Positions 34,149 to 43,200 are shown, numbered from the stretch's first letter. The stretch is 64,000 nt of DNA from Pyrinomonadaceae bacterium (GCA_019186825.1 JABARP010000012.1:197532-261531); one strand, 5' to 3'. Notes: generated from the sequence alone by a model not told the origin. Translations and numbers: made by a program.

Positions 34149-35393
34149 ATGTTTACGAGAATTCTTCTAACTGTACTTTGCTTCTCGGTCTTTGCCTTTT
34201 TGCTCGCAGCGTGCGGCGGCACGGCCGCCACCTCGACTGCGGAAAGCCAAAACACCGCGAGTGGGCACGACATGTCTACGCATAACGGTACCACGACCGA
34301 ACTCGGTCGAGCTTTCAAAGCCGATTTCACTAGCGAGCCCGGAACGATCCAGGCTGGCGCACCGGCGACGCTGACATTCACAGTGAAGGACAAGCAAGGT
34401 ACGACCGTGAAGGACTTGCAGATCGTCCACGAGAAGCCGATGCACCTTTTGATCGTTTCCAAGGACTTGGCCGAGTTCTACCATGTCCATCCGGAGCAAT
34501 CGGCGGATGGCTCATACCGCGTGCAGCACACGTTCCCGAACGGCGGAGACTACAAACTGTACGCCGATTTCACTCCGAAAGATTCCGTGCAGGTGGTCGA
34601 GCAAGTTGACGTCAAAGTTGCGGGAACCGAACGGGCGAAAGTTCCGCTCTTAGCCGATACGAGTCTCATGAAAACCGAGAACGGTTTGAAGGTCGTGATG
34701 AAACCGGACGGTGAACTGAAAGGCGGGGCCGAAGTGATGCTCAATTTCCAAACGTTCGACGCGGCCAGCGGGAAACCCGCGACCGATCTGCAGAACTACC
34801 TAGGCGAGCTAGCCCACTTCGTCATCATCAGCGAGGACATGAAAGATTTCGTTCACGCGCACCCGATGTCGAAGGGGGAGCACGACAAGGGGGGTAAAAC
34901 GGAACCGGGCGGCGAGCACAACGCTGACGGGCACCAGCATTCTACGATGGAGGGCACGACCGTAAAGCCGAGCGCGTCGGAAGTCGCCGCCCACACTTCC
35001 TTTCCACGCTCCGGTCTATACAAGATCTGGGCGCAATTCCAACGCGGCGGGCAGGTAATAACGGTGCCGTTCGTGGTAGATATCGCCCCCGGTGAGCGGC
35101 GAGCCGAACTGAACCCCGCGGACGTTCCGGCCGGCGCGACATTGATCACGCTTTCCGCGAACGGTTACGAGCCAGCTTCGGTCACGGTGAATAAGGGGCA
35201 GCTTGTCAAACTCGCATTCTACCGGACGGACGCGGACAACTGCGGCGGCGAGGTTGTGTTCGCGTCCCGAAGGATCACGAAGAAGCTGCCGGTCGGCAAG
35301 CCCGTCGTGGTTGAGTTTACACCCGAAACGGCCGGCGAGATCGCGTTCGCATGCGGGATGGGGATGTACAAGGGGAAACTGATCGTGCAGTAA
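34149..35393 (+). CDS. Periplasmic copper-type lipoprotein with C-terminal cupredoxin domain
   Basis: 414 residues from ATG 34149, with lipobox FLLAAC. Two related beta domains are visible: FHVHP-like EFYHVHPEQSADG near 115 and DFVHAHPMSKGEHDKGG near 235, both rich in His and resembling YtkA/FixH-type domains. A His-rich linker is followed by a cupredoxin domain ending GEIAFACGMGMYKGKLIVQ, with NCGGEVVF earlier. It probably binds copper at the outer face of the inner membrane or in the periplasm and hands it to efflux partners. The domain order is not one I know as a named family. Confidence 0.75.
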   Translation: MFTRILLTVLCFSVFAFLLAACGGTAATSTAESQNTASGHDMSTHNGTTTELGRAFKADFTSEPGTIQAGAPATLTFTVKDKQGTTVKDLQIVHEKPMHLLIVSKDLAEFYHVHPEQSADGSYRVQHTFPNGGDYKLYADFTPKDSVQVVEQVDVKVAGTERAKVPLLADTSLMKTENGLKVVMKPDGELKGGAEVMLNFQTFDAASGKPATDLQNYLGELAHFVIISEDMKDFVHAHPMSKGEHDKGGKTEPGGEHNADGHQHSTMEGTTVKPSASEVAAHTSFPRSGLYKIWAQFQRGGQVITVPFVVDIAPGERRAELNPADVPAGATLITLSANGYEPASVTVNKGQLVKLAFYRTDADNCGGEVVFASRRITKKLPVGKPVVVEFTPETAGEIAFACGMGMYKGKLIVQ

Positions 35394-35420
35394 GAAATCA
35401 AACAGGAGACACACAACAAA

Positions 35421-35762
35421 ATGAGAATCGCTAAATCTGCGGCCGCCTGCCTGCTCGTCTTCGCGTTCACCGTATCAAGCATAGAGGCTCACCCGAAAAC
35501 GGTTCGCATCAGCGTGACAAAGAAGGGCTTCAGCAGCAGTTCGATAAGTGCCGAGGTCGGGTCGCCGTTGACGCTGATCTTCACCCGGCGCTCGAAGGAG
35601 GGCTGCGGCAACAAGGTGGTATTCCCGTCGCTCGGGATAACGAAAAACTTGCCGGTCGGCAAGGCCGTCACCGTCAAGTTCACGCCCCGACAGGAAGGAA
35701 CTATCAGCTTCACCTGCGGAATGGGTATGTATAAGGGCAGCATCGTTGCGGCCGAGCATTAA
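35421..35762 (+). CDS. Exported cupredoxin-like protein
   Basis: 113 residues: a signal peptide ending near IEAHPKT, then one cupredoxin domain with GCGNKVVFPSLG and the metal-site end FTCGMGMYKGSIV. It resembles the C-terminal domain of the preceding gene and the protein at 28641, pointing to duplication. It starts 27 bases after the preceding gene. It should act as a periplasmic copper carrier. Confidence 0.82.
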   Translation: MRIAKSAAACLLVFAFTVSSIEAHPKTVRISVTKKGFSSSSISAEVGSPLTLIFTRRSKEGCGNKVVFPSLGITKNLPVGKAVTVKFTPRQEGTISFTCGMGMYKGSIVAAEH

Positions 35763-35784
35763 AAACAGAGGAAGGGGGGCAGAA

Positions 35785-36465
35785 ATGAAAAATACATTGT
35801 TAGTGGTCGTTTTAACTATCGCTGCGATCGCTTTCGCGGCTTGTAACCAAACCACTTCCAACGGCAACTCAGCGGCAAATCACGGTGGAATGCATAACGG
35901 CTCATCGAATTCGATGAATCACAACTCGATGCCGATGAATTCCAACATGTCGGGGATGGATCACGGATCGATGCAATCCTCGCCGAACGCCGCGAGCCAG
36001 CCGTACGATCTGCAGTTCATCGACACGATGACGAATCACCATCAGGGTGCGATCGAGATGGCGGAGATGGCACTCAAGAAATCGAACAACGCCGAGCTCA
36101 GAGCCTTCGCCCAAAAGATCATCGACGACCAGAAAAAGGAAATCGCGCAGATGAAGGACTGGCGCGAAAAATGGTACGCGGGGAAACCTGAGGCGGTGAA
36201 TATGCAAATGCCCGGGATGATGGACTCGATGAAGATGATGGCGGGTGACGAGATGAAGAAAATGGAAACCGCAAGCGGCAAGGATTTCGACGTTCATTTT
36301 CTCGATATGATGACCCCGCACCACGCGGGCGCCGTAACAATGGCGAAAGAGGCCTTGGCACGCGCTGAGCACCCGGAAATCAAGACGCTGGCCAATCAAG
36401 TCATCAAGGAGCAGGAAGCAGAAATCAAAGAGATGGCTGACTGGAAATCGAAGTGGTCGAAATAG
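35785..36465 (+). CDS. DUF305 lipoprotein (Met/His-rich, ferritin-like)
   Basis: 226 residues from ATG 35785 with GAAGGGGGGCAG upstream. Lipobox AFAAC leads into a Met/His/Asn-rich linker (NHGGMHNGSSN, MSGMDHGSMQ) and then two DUF305 repeats, each starting with an aspartate and a His pair: FIDTMTNHHQGAIEMAEMAL and FLDMMTPHHAGAVTMAKEAL. DUF305 proteins form helical bundles and recur in copper clusters. Copper binding by Met and His is likely but not shown. Confidence 0.88.
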   Translation: MKNTLLVVVLTIAAIAFAACNQTTSNGNSAANHGGMHNGSSNSMNHNSMPMNSNMSGMDHGSMQSSPNAASQPYDLQFIDTMTNHHQGAIEMAEMALKKSNNAELRAFAQKIIDDQKKEIAQMKDWREKWYAGKPEAVNMQMPGMMDSMKMMAGDEMKKMETASGKDFDVHFLDMMTPHHAGAVTMAKEALARAEHPEIKTLANQVIKEQEAEIKEMADWKSKWSK

Positions 36466-36534
36466 TTGGGAGCTAATGTGAAAGGTGAAAAATAAGGGAA
36501 GGATCCACTGGTTACGCCTCATCCTCACTGACCT

Positions 36535-39500
36535 ATGAACGCAATTATTAAATGGGCACTGCAGAACCGGTTGATCGTCGTCGCGATCGCCGCGTTGTTG
36601 CTCGTGTGGGGCGGCTACGTCGCGTTCAACCTGCCTGTGGATGTTTTCCCTGACCTCAACAAACCGACGATCACGATCCTGACCGAGGCCGAGGGCCTCG
36701 CTCCCGAGGAGGTCGAGACGCAGGTTTCGTACCCGATCGAGACGGTGATGAACGGCGTTCCGGGCGTTACGCGCGTGCGCTCGCAGAGCGGCATCGGTCT
36801 TTCGATCGTGTACGTCGAGTTCGATTGGGGCACCGACATCTACCGCAACCGCCAGCTCGTCGCCGAAAAGATCACGGAGGCGCGCGAGCAGCTTCCCGTG
36901 GGCGTATCGCCGTTCCTCGCCCCGATCTCGTCGATCATGGGCGAGATCATGCTGATCTCGATCACCTCGGAAGGCGGGAAAACTAGCCCGCTCGACGTGC
37001 GCACTTTGGCCGACTGGACGGTGCGCCCGCGGCTGCTTACTATCACCGGCGTCTCTCAGGTGATCCCCATCGGCGGCGGGGTCAAGCAGTACCAGGCACT
37101 CGTCTCCCCGGAAAAGCTCAAGCAGTTCGGCGTCACGATCGAGGACGTCTCGACGGCCCTCGAAAAATCGAACTCGAACTCGACCGGCGGGTTCGTCGAT
37201 GCGCAGTCGCAGGAGTATCTGGTCCGGAACCTCGGTCGGTTCTATTCCATCGACGAGCTCAAGAACACCGTAGTCGCTTACCGAAATAATACCCCGATCC
37301 GGCTCGGCGATGTCGCGACGGTGGAGTTCGGCCCGCGCATCAAACGCGGCGACGCCGGCTCGAACGGGCAGCCGGCTGTGATCATGTCGGTACAAAAGCA
37401 GCCCGGCGCATCGACGATCGAGCTGACCGAAAAGGTCGAGACCGCGATAAAGGATCTGCAAACGACCCTGCCACCCGATATCGTCATCAACACAAATCTT
37501 TTCCGCCAGTCGAATTTCATCGAGGCGTCCATCGGGAACGTCGTCGAAGCCCTCCGCGACGGGGCTATCCTTGTGGCGATCGTCCTCTTCCTGTTCCTGC
37601 TCAACTTCCGGACGACCGCGATAACGCTAACCGCGATCCCGCTTTCGTTTGTGGTAACCTTCCTGGTTCTCTGGGCGTTCGGGATCTCGATCAACACGAT
37701 GACTCTTGGCGGTTTAGCCGTCGCTATCGGCGAACTCGTGGACGACGCGATCGTCGATATCGAGAACATCTATCGCCGGCTTCGTGAGAACTACGCGTTG
37801 CCTGATCCCCGTCCTTCGCTCGAGGTAATCTATCACGCATCGCTGGAGATCCGTTCTTCGATCGTGTTCGCGACCATCATCGTCGCGCTGGTCTTTCTCC
37901 CGCTCTTCATGCTCACCGGGGTCGAGGGAAGGCTGCTTGCCCCGCTGGGTCTCGCGTACATCACGTCCTTGGTCGCATCGCTTTTCGTCAGCCTGACGAT
38001 CACCCCGGTTCTGGCGTCGTACCTGCTCCCACAGCTTTTCAAAGTGAAGAGGGGGCGTGGAGTTTTGGCCAGCTGGTTCGGAGCATTGAAGGCGAGATTC
38101 TACGGAGCCGGGACCACGGATGAACCCCAGGCATTTGAGGACGGCGAAGATGCAAAAGACGGCGGCCATTCCGAGGAGGACAGCTTCGTCGTTCGCAGGT
38201 TGAAAAAGTGGGACGAGCGGCTCCTTCACTGGACGCTGCGCCACCCGTACAAGGTGATGATCGGGGCGGCTATGCTGTTCCTCGCGACGATGGGGACGTT
38301 GCCGTTCGTGGGCACTTCCTTTCTGCCCGAGTTCAACGAAGGCACGTTAACGATCAACGTGCTCGCGCAGCCGGGCACTTCGCTCGCCGAATCGAACCGA
38401 ATCGGCGCAATATCGGAAAAACTCGTTTTGGAGGTTCCTGAGGTCATCTCGACCGGGCGACGTACGGGACGCGCGGAGCTCGATGAGCACGCCGAAGGCG
38501 TGCATTACTCCGAGATCGATGTGGACCTTAGAGAGTCCGACCGATCGCGCGATGAGATCTTGGCGCACATCCGCGAACGGCTCGCGGTCGTCCCGGGGGT
38601 TTCCGTGAGCGTCGGGCAGCCGATCTCGCACCGTCTCGACCATTTGCAGTCGGGCGTGCGGGCGCAGATCGCCGTTAAGCTTTTCGGCGACGACTTGTCC
38701 GTTCTGCGTTCGAAAGCGGAAGAGATCCGCAACGTGATGGCGACGGTCGAGGGCGCGGCGGACGTCCAGATCGAAAGGCAAGTGCTGATCCCGCAGATTA
38801 GGTTCAACATCGACCGCGCCCGCGCCGCCCAATACGGTCTGCAGCCGGGCGAGGTCACCGACACGCTCGAAACGGCGCTAAACGGACGAACCGTCTCGCA
38901 GGCGATCGAGGGGGCTCGACGGTACGACGTCGTAGTCCGGTTCGATGACGCGTCGCGCAACAGTCTTGAGGCCCTGCGCAGCGCGACCGTCGATACGCCG
39001 CAAGGAGTGCAGATTCCGGTGTCCGCGGTTGCCACCATCGAAAATCTGCCGGGCCCGAATCAAATTTTGCGAGAGAACACGCAGCGGCGAATCGTGATCT
39101 CGTCCAACACGGCTGACCGCGACCTCGGCTCCGTCGTCCGCGACATGGAGAACCGCATCGCGGCGCAGGTCGATCTTCCGCAAGGGTACTTTCTCGAGTT
39201 CGGCGGGCAGTTCCAGGCATCGCAGGAAGCGACCCGAACGCTATCGCTTCTCACCATCTTTTCCCTCATCGCGATCTTCTTTCTTTTGATAAAGGCGCTC
39301 GGCGACTGGCGTTCCGCATTGCAGGTGATGATCAACATCCCGCTCGCCCTGATCGGGGCGGTCATCGCGCTTCTTCTGAGCGGTGGCGTCTTCTCAGTCG
39401 CCACGCTCGTTGGGTTCATATCGCTCGTCGGCATAACGTCGCGCAACGGGATCATGATGATCTCGCACTACCTGCACCTGATGCGCGAGGAGGGCGAGAA

Positions 39501-39834
39501 CTTCACCGAGGAGATGATCATCCGCGGCTCGTTGGAAAGGCTCGTTCCCGTGATGATGACCGCCCTAACCGCGGGCCTCTCGCTCGTCCCTTTCATTTTG
39601 GCAGCGGACGCACCGGGTAAGGAGATCCTTCACCCGCTCGCGGTCGTCGTGCTCGGAGGCATCCTGACATCGACGCTGCTCGATCAGCTCGTCACGCCGG
39701 CGGTGTTTTATAAGTTTGGGAAGCCCACCGCGGACCGCGTCATCGCCGAACGCGAGGGCCGCGCTGAGAGTGCGCTCGGCGACGCCGACGTCCCACCGTT
39801 CGGCGCACGTATGCCGCAGTGGAAGGAAGAATAA
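36535..39834 (+). CDS. Heavy-metal RND efflux pump, second set
   Basis: 1099 residues. It starts MNAIIKWALQNRLIVVAIAA and has the TM4 signature AIGELVDDAIVDIENIYRRL, different from the CzcA-like pump at 3714. The extra length is a charged cytoplasmic loop (about 500-550, EDGEDAKDGGHSEED) between the two repeats. The CusA methionines are not conserved: DHLQSGVRAQ and GPNQILREN stand at those places. A divalent or unknown substrate is therefore open, even though the flanking proteins look copper-related. It lies 69 bases after the DUF305 gene, in line with its outer-membrane factor and adaptor. Confidence 0.94.
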   Translation: MNAIIKWALQNRLIVVAIAALLLVWGGYVAFNLPVDVFPDLNKPTITILTEAEGLAPEEVETQVSYPIETVMNGVPGVTRVRSQSGIGLSIVYVEFDWGTDIYRNRQLVAEKITEAREQLPVGVSPFLAPISSIMGEIMLISITSEGGKTSPLDVRTLADWTVRPRLLTITGVSQVIPIGGGVKQYQALVSPEKLKQFGVTIEDVSTALEKSNSNSTGGFVDAQSQEYLVRNLGRFYSIDELKNTVVAYRNNTPIRLGDVATVEFGPRIKRGDAGSNGQPAVIMSVQKQPGASTIELTEKVETAIKDLQTTLPPDIVINTNLFRQSNFIEASIGNVVEALRDGAILVAIVLFLFLLNFRTTAITLTAIPLSFVVTFLVLWAFGISINTMTLGGLAVAIGELVDDAIVDIENIYRRLRENYALPDPRPSLEVIYHASLEIRSSIVFATIIVALVFLPLFMLTGVEGRLLAPLGLAYITSLVASLFVSLTITPVLASYLLPQLFKVKRGRGVLASWFGALKARFYGAGTTDEPQAFEDGEDAKDGGHSEEDSFVVRRLKKWDERLLHWTLRHPYKVMIGAAMLFLATMGTLPFVGTSFLPEFNEGTLTINVLAQPGTSLAESNRIGAISEKLVLEVPEVISTGRRTGRAELDEHAEGVHYSEIDVDLRESDRSRDEILAHIRERLAVVPGVSVSVGQPISHRLDHLQSGVRAQIAVKLFGDDLSVLRSKAEEIRNVMATVEGAADVQIERQVLIPQIRFNIDRARAAQYGLQPGEVTDTLETALNGRTVSQAIEGARRYDVVVRFDDASRNSLEALRSATVDTPQGVQIPVSAVATIENLPGPNQILRENTQRRIVISSNTADRDLGSVVRDMENRIAAQVDLPQGYFLEFGGQFQASQEATRTLSLLTIFSLIAIFFLLIKALGDWRSALQVMINIPLALIGAVIALLLSGGVFSVATLVGFISLVGITSRNGIMMISHYLHLMREEGENFTEEMIIRGSLERLVPVMMTALTAGLSLVPFILAADAPGKEILHPLAVVVLGGILTSTLLDQLVTPAVFYKFGKPTADRVIAEREGRAESALGDADVPPFGARMPQWKEE

Positions 39835-39883
39835 GAACTTGAATTTTTCCGGCTCGGCTTTGGAATTTCGCAAGGAGGGTTGT

Positions 39884-40330
39884 ATGCAACATTCAATGTG
39901 GCTGCGGCTAGCCGTAATGACGGTCGTCGGGTTCGTGGCAATGTATTTGCTGATGTTCACGATGATCGACACGGGGGCCGATTTCTACCAGAACCTGAAC
40001 ATGGCGTACATGGCGGGGAGCATGACGGCTGCGATGGTGGTGATCGAGCTGATCGTGATGAGCGTGATGTACAAGAACGCGAAGTTACGGAACCTCCTGA
40101 TCGGAGTCAGCGCCGTGTTGCTGGTTGTGACGGTTTTGTGCACGCGCTACCAGACGGGGATCGGCGACGTCGGGTTCCTCCGATCGATGATCCCGCACCA
40201 TTCGGGGGCGATTCTGATGTGCCGGGAGGCCGCGATTACGGATCCGGAACTCGTAAAGCTCTGTGGCGAGATCACGGAGAGTCAGCGGCGGGAGATCGAC
40301 CAGATGAACCGGATATTGGAGGGCAAGTAG
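39884..40330 (+). CDS. DUF305 membrane protein
   Basis: 148 residues from ATG 39884, with AAGGAGG upstream. Three membrane helices (about 8-26, 42-62 and 70-88) precede a half DUF305 domain with FLRSMIPHHSGAILMCREAA and a C-terminal SQRREIDQMNRIL helix. Only one repeat is present, unlike the two-repeat proteins at 35785 and 41723. It lies 49 bases after the RND pump and may be co-transcribed. Copper binding is inferred from the family. Confidence 0.85.
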   Translation: MQHSMWLRLAVMTVVGFVAMYLLMFTMIDTGADFYQNLNMAYMAGSMTAAMVVIELIVMSVMYKNAKLRNLLIGVSAVLLVVTVLCTRYQTGIGDVGFLRSMIPHHSGAILMCREAAITDPELVKLCGEITESQRREIDQMNRILEGK

Positions 40331-40394
40331 CGTCGTCGTTTCGGTAGATAGCGGCCCCGGGAGCATCCGGAGGGATTAAGGTTTCCGGTCGCTG

Positions 40395-40694
40395 CTACGT
40401 CAGCTTCCGCAGATGGGCGGATATCTCGTCGGCGAGCGACCGACGTTCGCTCTCTGATAGATCTCCGGCCACTGACTTTTCGCCCAGGGCGGCCAAGTGC
40501 TTCTGCAGCATGTCCACCTGCACGCGGCGCAGGGCGTTGATGGACGCCGATATTTGGTGGGTGACATCGAGGCAGTCACGCTCGTTTTGGATCATCTGCT
40601 GCAGGCCGCGTATCTGGCCTTCGATGCGGCGGAGTCGGGGCAACTGCTCGCGGTGGGATGCCCCGCTTGCCGGGTTCGCTGTTTTTCGAGTCAA
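40395..40694 (-). CDS. CsoR/FrmR-family transcriptional repressor
   Basis: 99 residues, all-helical family with PRLRRIEGQIRGLQQMI. CsoR uses Cys-His-Cys to bind Cu(I); here C41 (ERDC) and H66 (LQKHL) are present but the second Cys position is Leu70. That is closer to the reduced sites of FrmR/RcnR relatives, so copper sensing may be altered. Three copper-type genes (41035, 41271 and 41723) lie on the other strand beyond a CsoR-like operator, so divergent control is likely. No good alternative start is seen. Confidence 0.85.
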   Translation of the reverse strand: MTRKTANPASGASHREQLPRLRRIEGQIRGLQQMIQNERDCLDVTHQISASINALRRVQVDMLQKHLAALGEKSVAGDLSESERRSLADEISAHLRKLT

Positions 40695-40779
40695 GCTTCG
40701 CAGCCTCCTTTGACCATTAAAGGGACGCGGCGATGATGCGGAGTGTTTTCAGTTACCGGCTGACACACTCCGACAAAAG

Positions 40780-40812
40780 AGTAGCGGAGGCGTCGCCAAC
40801 GCTTCCGCTACT
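40780..40812 (-). terminator. Strong hairpin in the csoR leader
   Basis: A 13-bp stem (one G-T pair) with a 7-base loop: AGTAGCGGA at 40780-40788 pairs with TCCGCTACT at 40804-40812. On the minus strand it is followed by CTTTTGT, like an intrinsic terminator. It would lie between a minus-strand promoter near 40900 and the csoR start, so it could attenuate csoR, or stop antisense transcription. Confidence 0.5.
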
Positions 40813-40897
40813 TGCACAATAGCACATTTCGTACCCCCAAAAATACCCTCGAGCTCGAACCGCCACCGTCACGCCGGAGCCTATACTTGCTTTTCGC

Positions 40898-40914
40898 ATA
40901 CTCCCTGGGGGTAT
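40898..40914. promoter_or_regulatory. CsoR-type operator
   Basis: ATACTCCCTGGGGGTAT is a nearly perfect inverted repeat with the TACCCCC/GGGGGTA core recognised by CsoR-family proteins. Two further half-sites (TACCCCC at 40832 and ATACCC at 40843) lie closer to the csoR gene. The rest of 40695-41034 holds no other supported feature. Confidence 0.65.
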
Positions 40915-41034
40915 GTCCGCGAGTATACATTTCTAGCCATCCCTTTTCGCTAATCTTGGTTAATTGAGTTTCATCCGCGGAGGACGAAAGTTTGCCCAAT
41001 ATGCCCGAAGCGGTATCCCAGGGAGGTTGCCCGA

Positions 41035-41184
41035 ATGGAAAAACGCACAGACCCCATTTGCGGGATGCAGATCGACGAATCCGACGCAGTTGGGACGACG
41101 GAGTATCACGGAACGACCTATTACTTCTGCTCGCCCTCGTGCAAGCAGAAGTTCGAAGAAAGCCCGGAGGATTACGCAGAGTAG
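41035..41184 (+). CDS. YHS-domain protein, 49 residues
   Basis: A very short gene from ATG 41035 with GGGAGG upstream. Translation begins MEKRTDPICGMQIDES and ends KFEESPEDYAE, covering one complete YHS domain; FCSPSCKQKF holds the Cys pair. It matches the N-terminal domain of the CopA-like ATPase at 25879 in pattern. It should bind copper or another soft metal and may act as a detached donor domain. Confidence 0.8.
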   Translation: MEKRTDPICGMQIDESDAVGTTEYHGTTYYFCSPSCKQKFEESPEDYAE

Positions 41185-41270
41185 CTGCAGGGGACGCATC
41201 GTGGCCGTCCGATAACGGCTTTGATCAATAGCCGGTTAACTGTTTTTTAGAGAATTCAAGGAGGAAAATA

Positions 41271-41642
41271 ATGCCACATCAAGAAATGAGTCAGGAGATG
41301 CGGGACTGCATCAGCAATTGCATGACCTGCCACGCGGTTTGCCTGGAAACCATCAGCCACTGCTTGGAGATGGGCGGGGAACACGCCTCGCCCCAGCACA
41401 TTAGACTTTTGCAGGACTGTGCGCAGATCTGCGTGACCAGCGCGGACTTCATGCTCAGGATGAGCGATCACCACCCGCAGGTTTGCGGCGTTTGCGCCGA
41501 CATTTGCGACGCGTGTGCCCGCGAGTGCGAAAGTATGGCGGACGGGGCCGAATTCATGCGGCGCTGCGCCGACGCCTGCCGGCGCTGCGCGGAAAGCTGC
41601 CGCAGGATGTCCTCGGGGGCGTCATCGACGGCTTCAATGTAA
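41271..41642 (+). CDS. Csp-type four-helix copper storage protein
   Basis: 123 residues with 16 Cys spaced in helices: CISNCMTCHAVC, CAQIC, CGVCADICDACAREC and CADACRRCAESC. This matches the DUF326/Csp family, whose four-helix bundles bind many Cu(I) ions through Cys lining the core. There is no signal peptide, as in cytosolic Csp3. It starts after AAGGAGGAAA, 86 bases after the YHS gene, and a strong terminator follows. Confidence 0.9.
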   Translation: MPHQEMSQEMRDCISNCMTCHAVCLETISHCLEMGGEHASPQHIRLLQDCAQICVTSADFMLRMSDHHPQVCGVCADICDACARECESMADGAEFMRRCADACRRCAESCRRMSSGASSTASM

Positions 41643-41650
41643 TGGTCAGT

Positions 41651-41690
41651 TGGCGGCCGGATCGCGGGATTGTTTCCCGCACGGCCGCCA
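41651..41690 (+). terminator. Terminator hairpin after the Csp-like gene
   Basis: TGGCGGCCG (41651-41659) pairs with CGGCCGCCA (41682-41690), and an inner GCGGGA pairs with TCCCGC around a 5-base loop. The T-run after it is weak (TCACTATTATT). It lies nine bases past the Csp stop and before the next gene. Confidence 0.6.
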
Positions 41691-41722
41691 TCACTATTAT
41701 TTATCGAATTAATGGGGGAGCT

Positions 41723-42313
41723 ATGAACTTTGGAAATGGAAAGCCGACCATATCATTGATAGTGCTTTCTTTCGTGCTATTTCTTGGATTGTGCGTCACT
41801 TCAGTGAACGCCCAGTCGCAGGAAAGTGGACCGGCGCCGGATAAAGCGACGGCGAAGTACGAAATCGATTTCATGCAGGACATGATCGACCACCACGCGA
41901 TGGCGGTGCAGATGGCGAACATGTGCGTCGAAAAAGCGATCCATGTGGAACTGCGGACGCTTTGTCAGGAAATCATCGCCGCCCAGTCGGCGGAGATTCA
42001 GCAGATGCAGACGTGGTTGATGGAATGGTACGGCATCTCCTATTCGCCGGAGATGAAACCGGGCGACATGCGGATGATGGAAAAAATGGCGGAGCTTTCA
42101 GGCGCCGAGTTTGAGATCGAATTCATGGAGATGATGATCAAGCACCATTTGAAAGCGATCCGGAAAGCCTCCAAATGTGTCGACCGTGTTTTCCATGACC
42201 AACTGCGCGAGATGTGCGAAAACATAATCGTCACGCAAGCCGCTGAAATAGAGCAAATGCGGACGTGGCTGTGCGATTGGTACGGCATCTGCAAGGACAG
42301 GCCGGCGGTTTGA
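41723..42313 (+). CDS. DUF305 exported protein, two repeats
   Basis: 196 residues from ATG 41723 with GGGGGAG upstream. A signal peptide ends near VNAQSQ. Two repeats follow, each with an aspartate/His motif (FMQDMIDHHAMAVQMANMCV and FMEMMIKHHLKAIRKASKCV) and a WL-x-(E/D)WYGI end. Each repeat has extra Cys residues compared with the copies at 35785 and 39884. It is likely a periplasmic copper-binding protein. Confidence 0.87.
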   Translation: MNFGNGKPTISLIVLSFVLFLGLCVTSVNAQSQESGPAPDKATAKYEIDFMQDMIDHHAMAVQMANMCVEKAIHVELRTLCQEIIAAQSAEIQQMQTWLMEWYGISYSPEMKPGDMRMMEKMAELSGAEFEIEFMEMMIKHHLKAIRKASKCVDRVFHDQLREMCENIIVTQAAEIEQMRTWLCDWYGICKDRPAV

Positions 42314-42379
42314 AAGTGTTGTTGACGAGAAAGCGGTAAATGGGCACCGTAGATGTTAAAAAATTTGTCTCGGAACGCT

Positions 42380-42466
42380 ATGAAGAAACTAGGAGCGATT
42401 TCAGGTGCCGAGTACTACGGGATGTTCCTCGACACGTTCATCAACCATCATCGGATGAGCGAATGA
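42380..42466 (+). pseudogene. Remnant of a DUF305 gene
   Basis: A 28-codon frame reads MKKLGAISGAEYYGMFLDTF then INHHRMSE and stops. This is the same segment as the second half of the 41723 protein (LSGAEFEIEFMEMMIKHH). It is too short to be functional and shares the reading of its neighbour, so it is a decayed duplicate. Nothing convincing lies from 42467 to 42708. Confidence 0.55.
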
Positions 42467-42708
42467 TACGGCGCGGGAGAGAATCGCGAAGCACACGCCG
42501 CGGACGTCTCGCAGATAGGTAATTCAGAACCCGGGCGGGAGCGCGCGTAGGGCCGTGCATTTAGTGGAATCTCTACGATCGAGAATCGCCGGGCACACAC
42601 AGAAAACGCGGACCCGCCGGAGCCCTGCGGAGTGCGGAGCGCAAAACTGCCGTTTCGAGATCGCCGATTCGCTTTGGAACGGGCGCGACTCGCGTCATGG
42701 TTCCTGGA

Positions 42709-43200
42709 TTACCGGCCGTACTGCTTGATGATCGCGTCCCGGATCTCCCTCCCGCTCATTTTGGTTTCCTTTTTCATCTTGTATGCGGCAATCGCTTCGT
42801 TGATGCATATGCTGCAGTTGGCACCGTGGTCGTCCTTGAAGCAGCTATGCAAGCTCTTGTGCCCGAACCCGCGATCGCAGTGGCAATAGCACGGGACCTC
42901 CGCGAGGGTTTCAGGGATCTCCTTGGCGATTTTGTAGGCGGTCTGTGCCGAGCCGGTGAACATTGCCGGATCGAGGGTCGGCCCGAGGCTCGCGGCCGTC
43001 GGTGCGATCTGGAACGCAGGGACGGGTTTCTTCGATTCCGGTGCTTCCGTTGGGGTGCGCTTTTCCATCGGCGCCGACGTCCACGCGGGTCGACCGGCAC
43101 GTGTGACCTGTTCCTGTTGATTCAGTTTCCACATGGCCGCAACGGCGGCTGCGAGTAACATTACGATTCCTAAGACAATCAAAATCCCTTTCTTTTTCAT
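42709..43200 (-). CDS. PCYCxC-motif anchored protein
   Basis: 163 residues. There is an N-terminal anchor helix (about 5-22), a Pro/Lys/Thr-rich linker, then EVPCYCHCDRGFGHKSLHSC and CSICINEAIAAY. The CYCxC...C...CxxC cluster is the mark of the PCYCGC-motif proteins found near copper and mercury genes. The cysteines probably bind metal. It stands apart from the genes on both sides, and its own promoter was not found. Confidence 0.78.
   Translation of the reverse strand: MKKKGILIVLGIVMLLAAAVAAMWKLNQQEQVTRAGRPAWTSAPMEKRTPTEAPESKKPVPAFQIAPTAASLGPTLDPAMFTGSAQTAYKIAKEIPETLAEVPCYCHCDRGFGHKSLHSCFKDDHGANCSICINEAIAAYKMKKETKMSGREIRDAIIKQYGR

Noticed and set aside
40808..40999. 63-codon minus-strand frame over the CsoR operator region
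   Set aside because: It would cover the operator and hairpin, and its composition is not protein-like.
42340..42522. 60-codon plus-strand frame
   Set aside because: It lies out of frame with the DUF305 remnant, which explains the sequence better.
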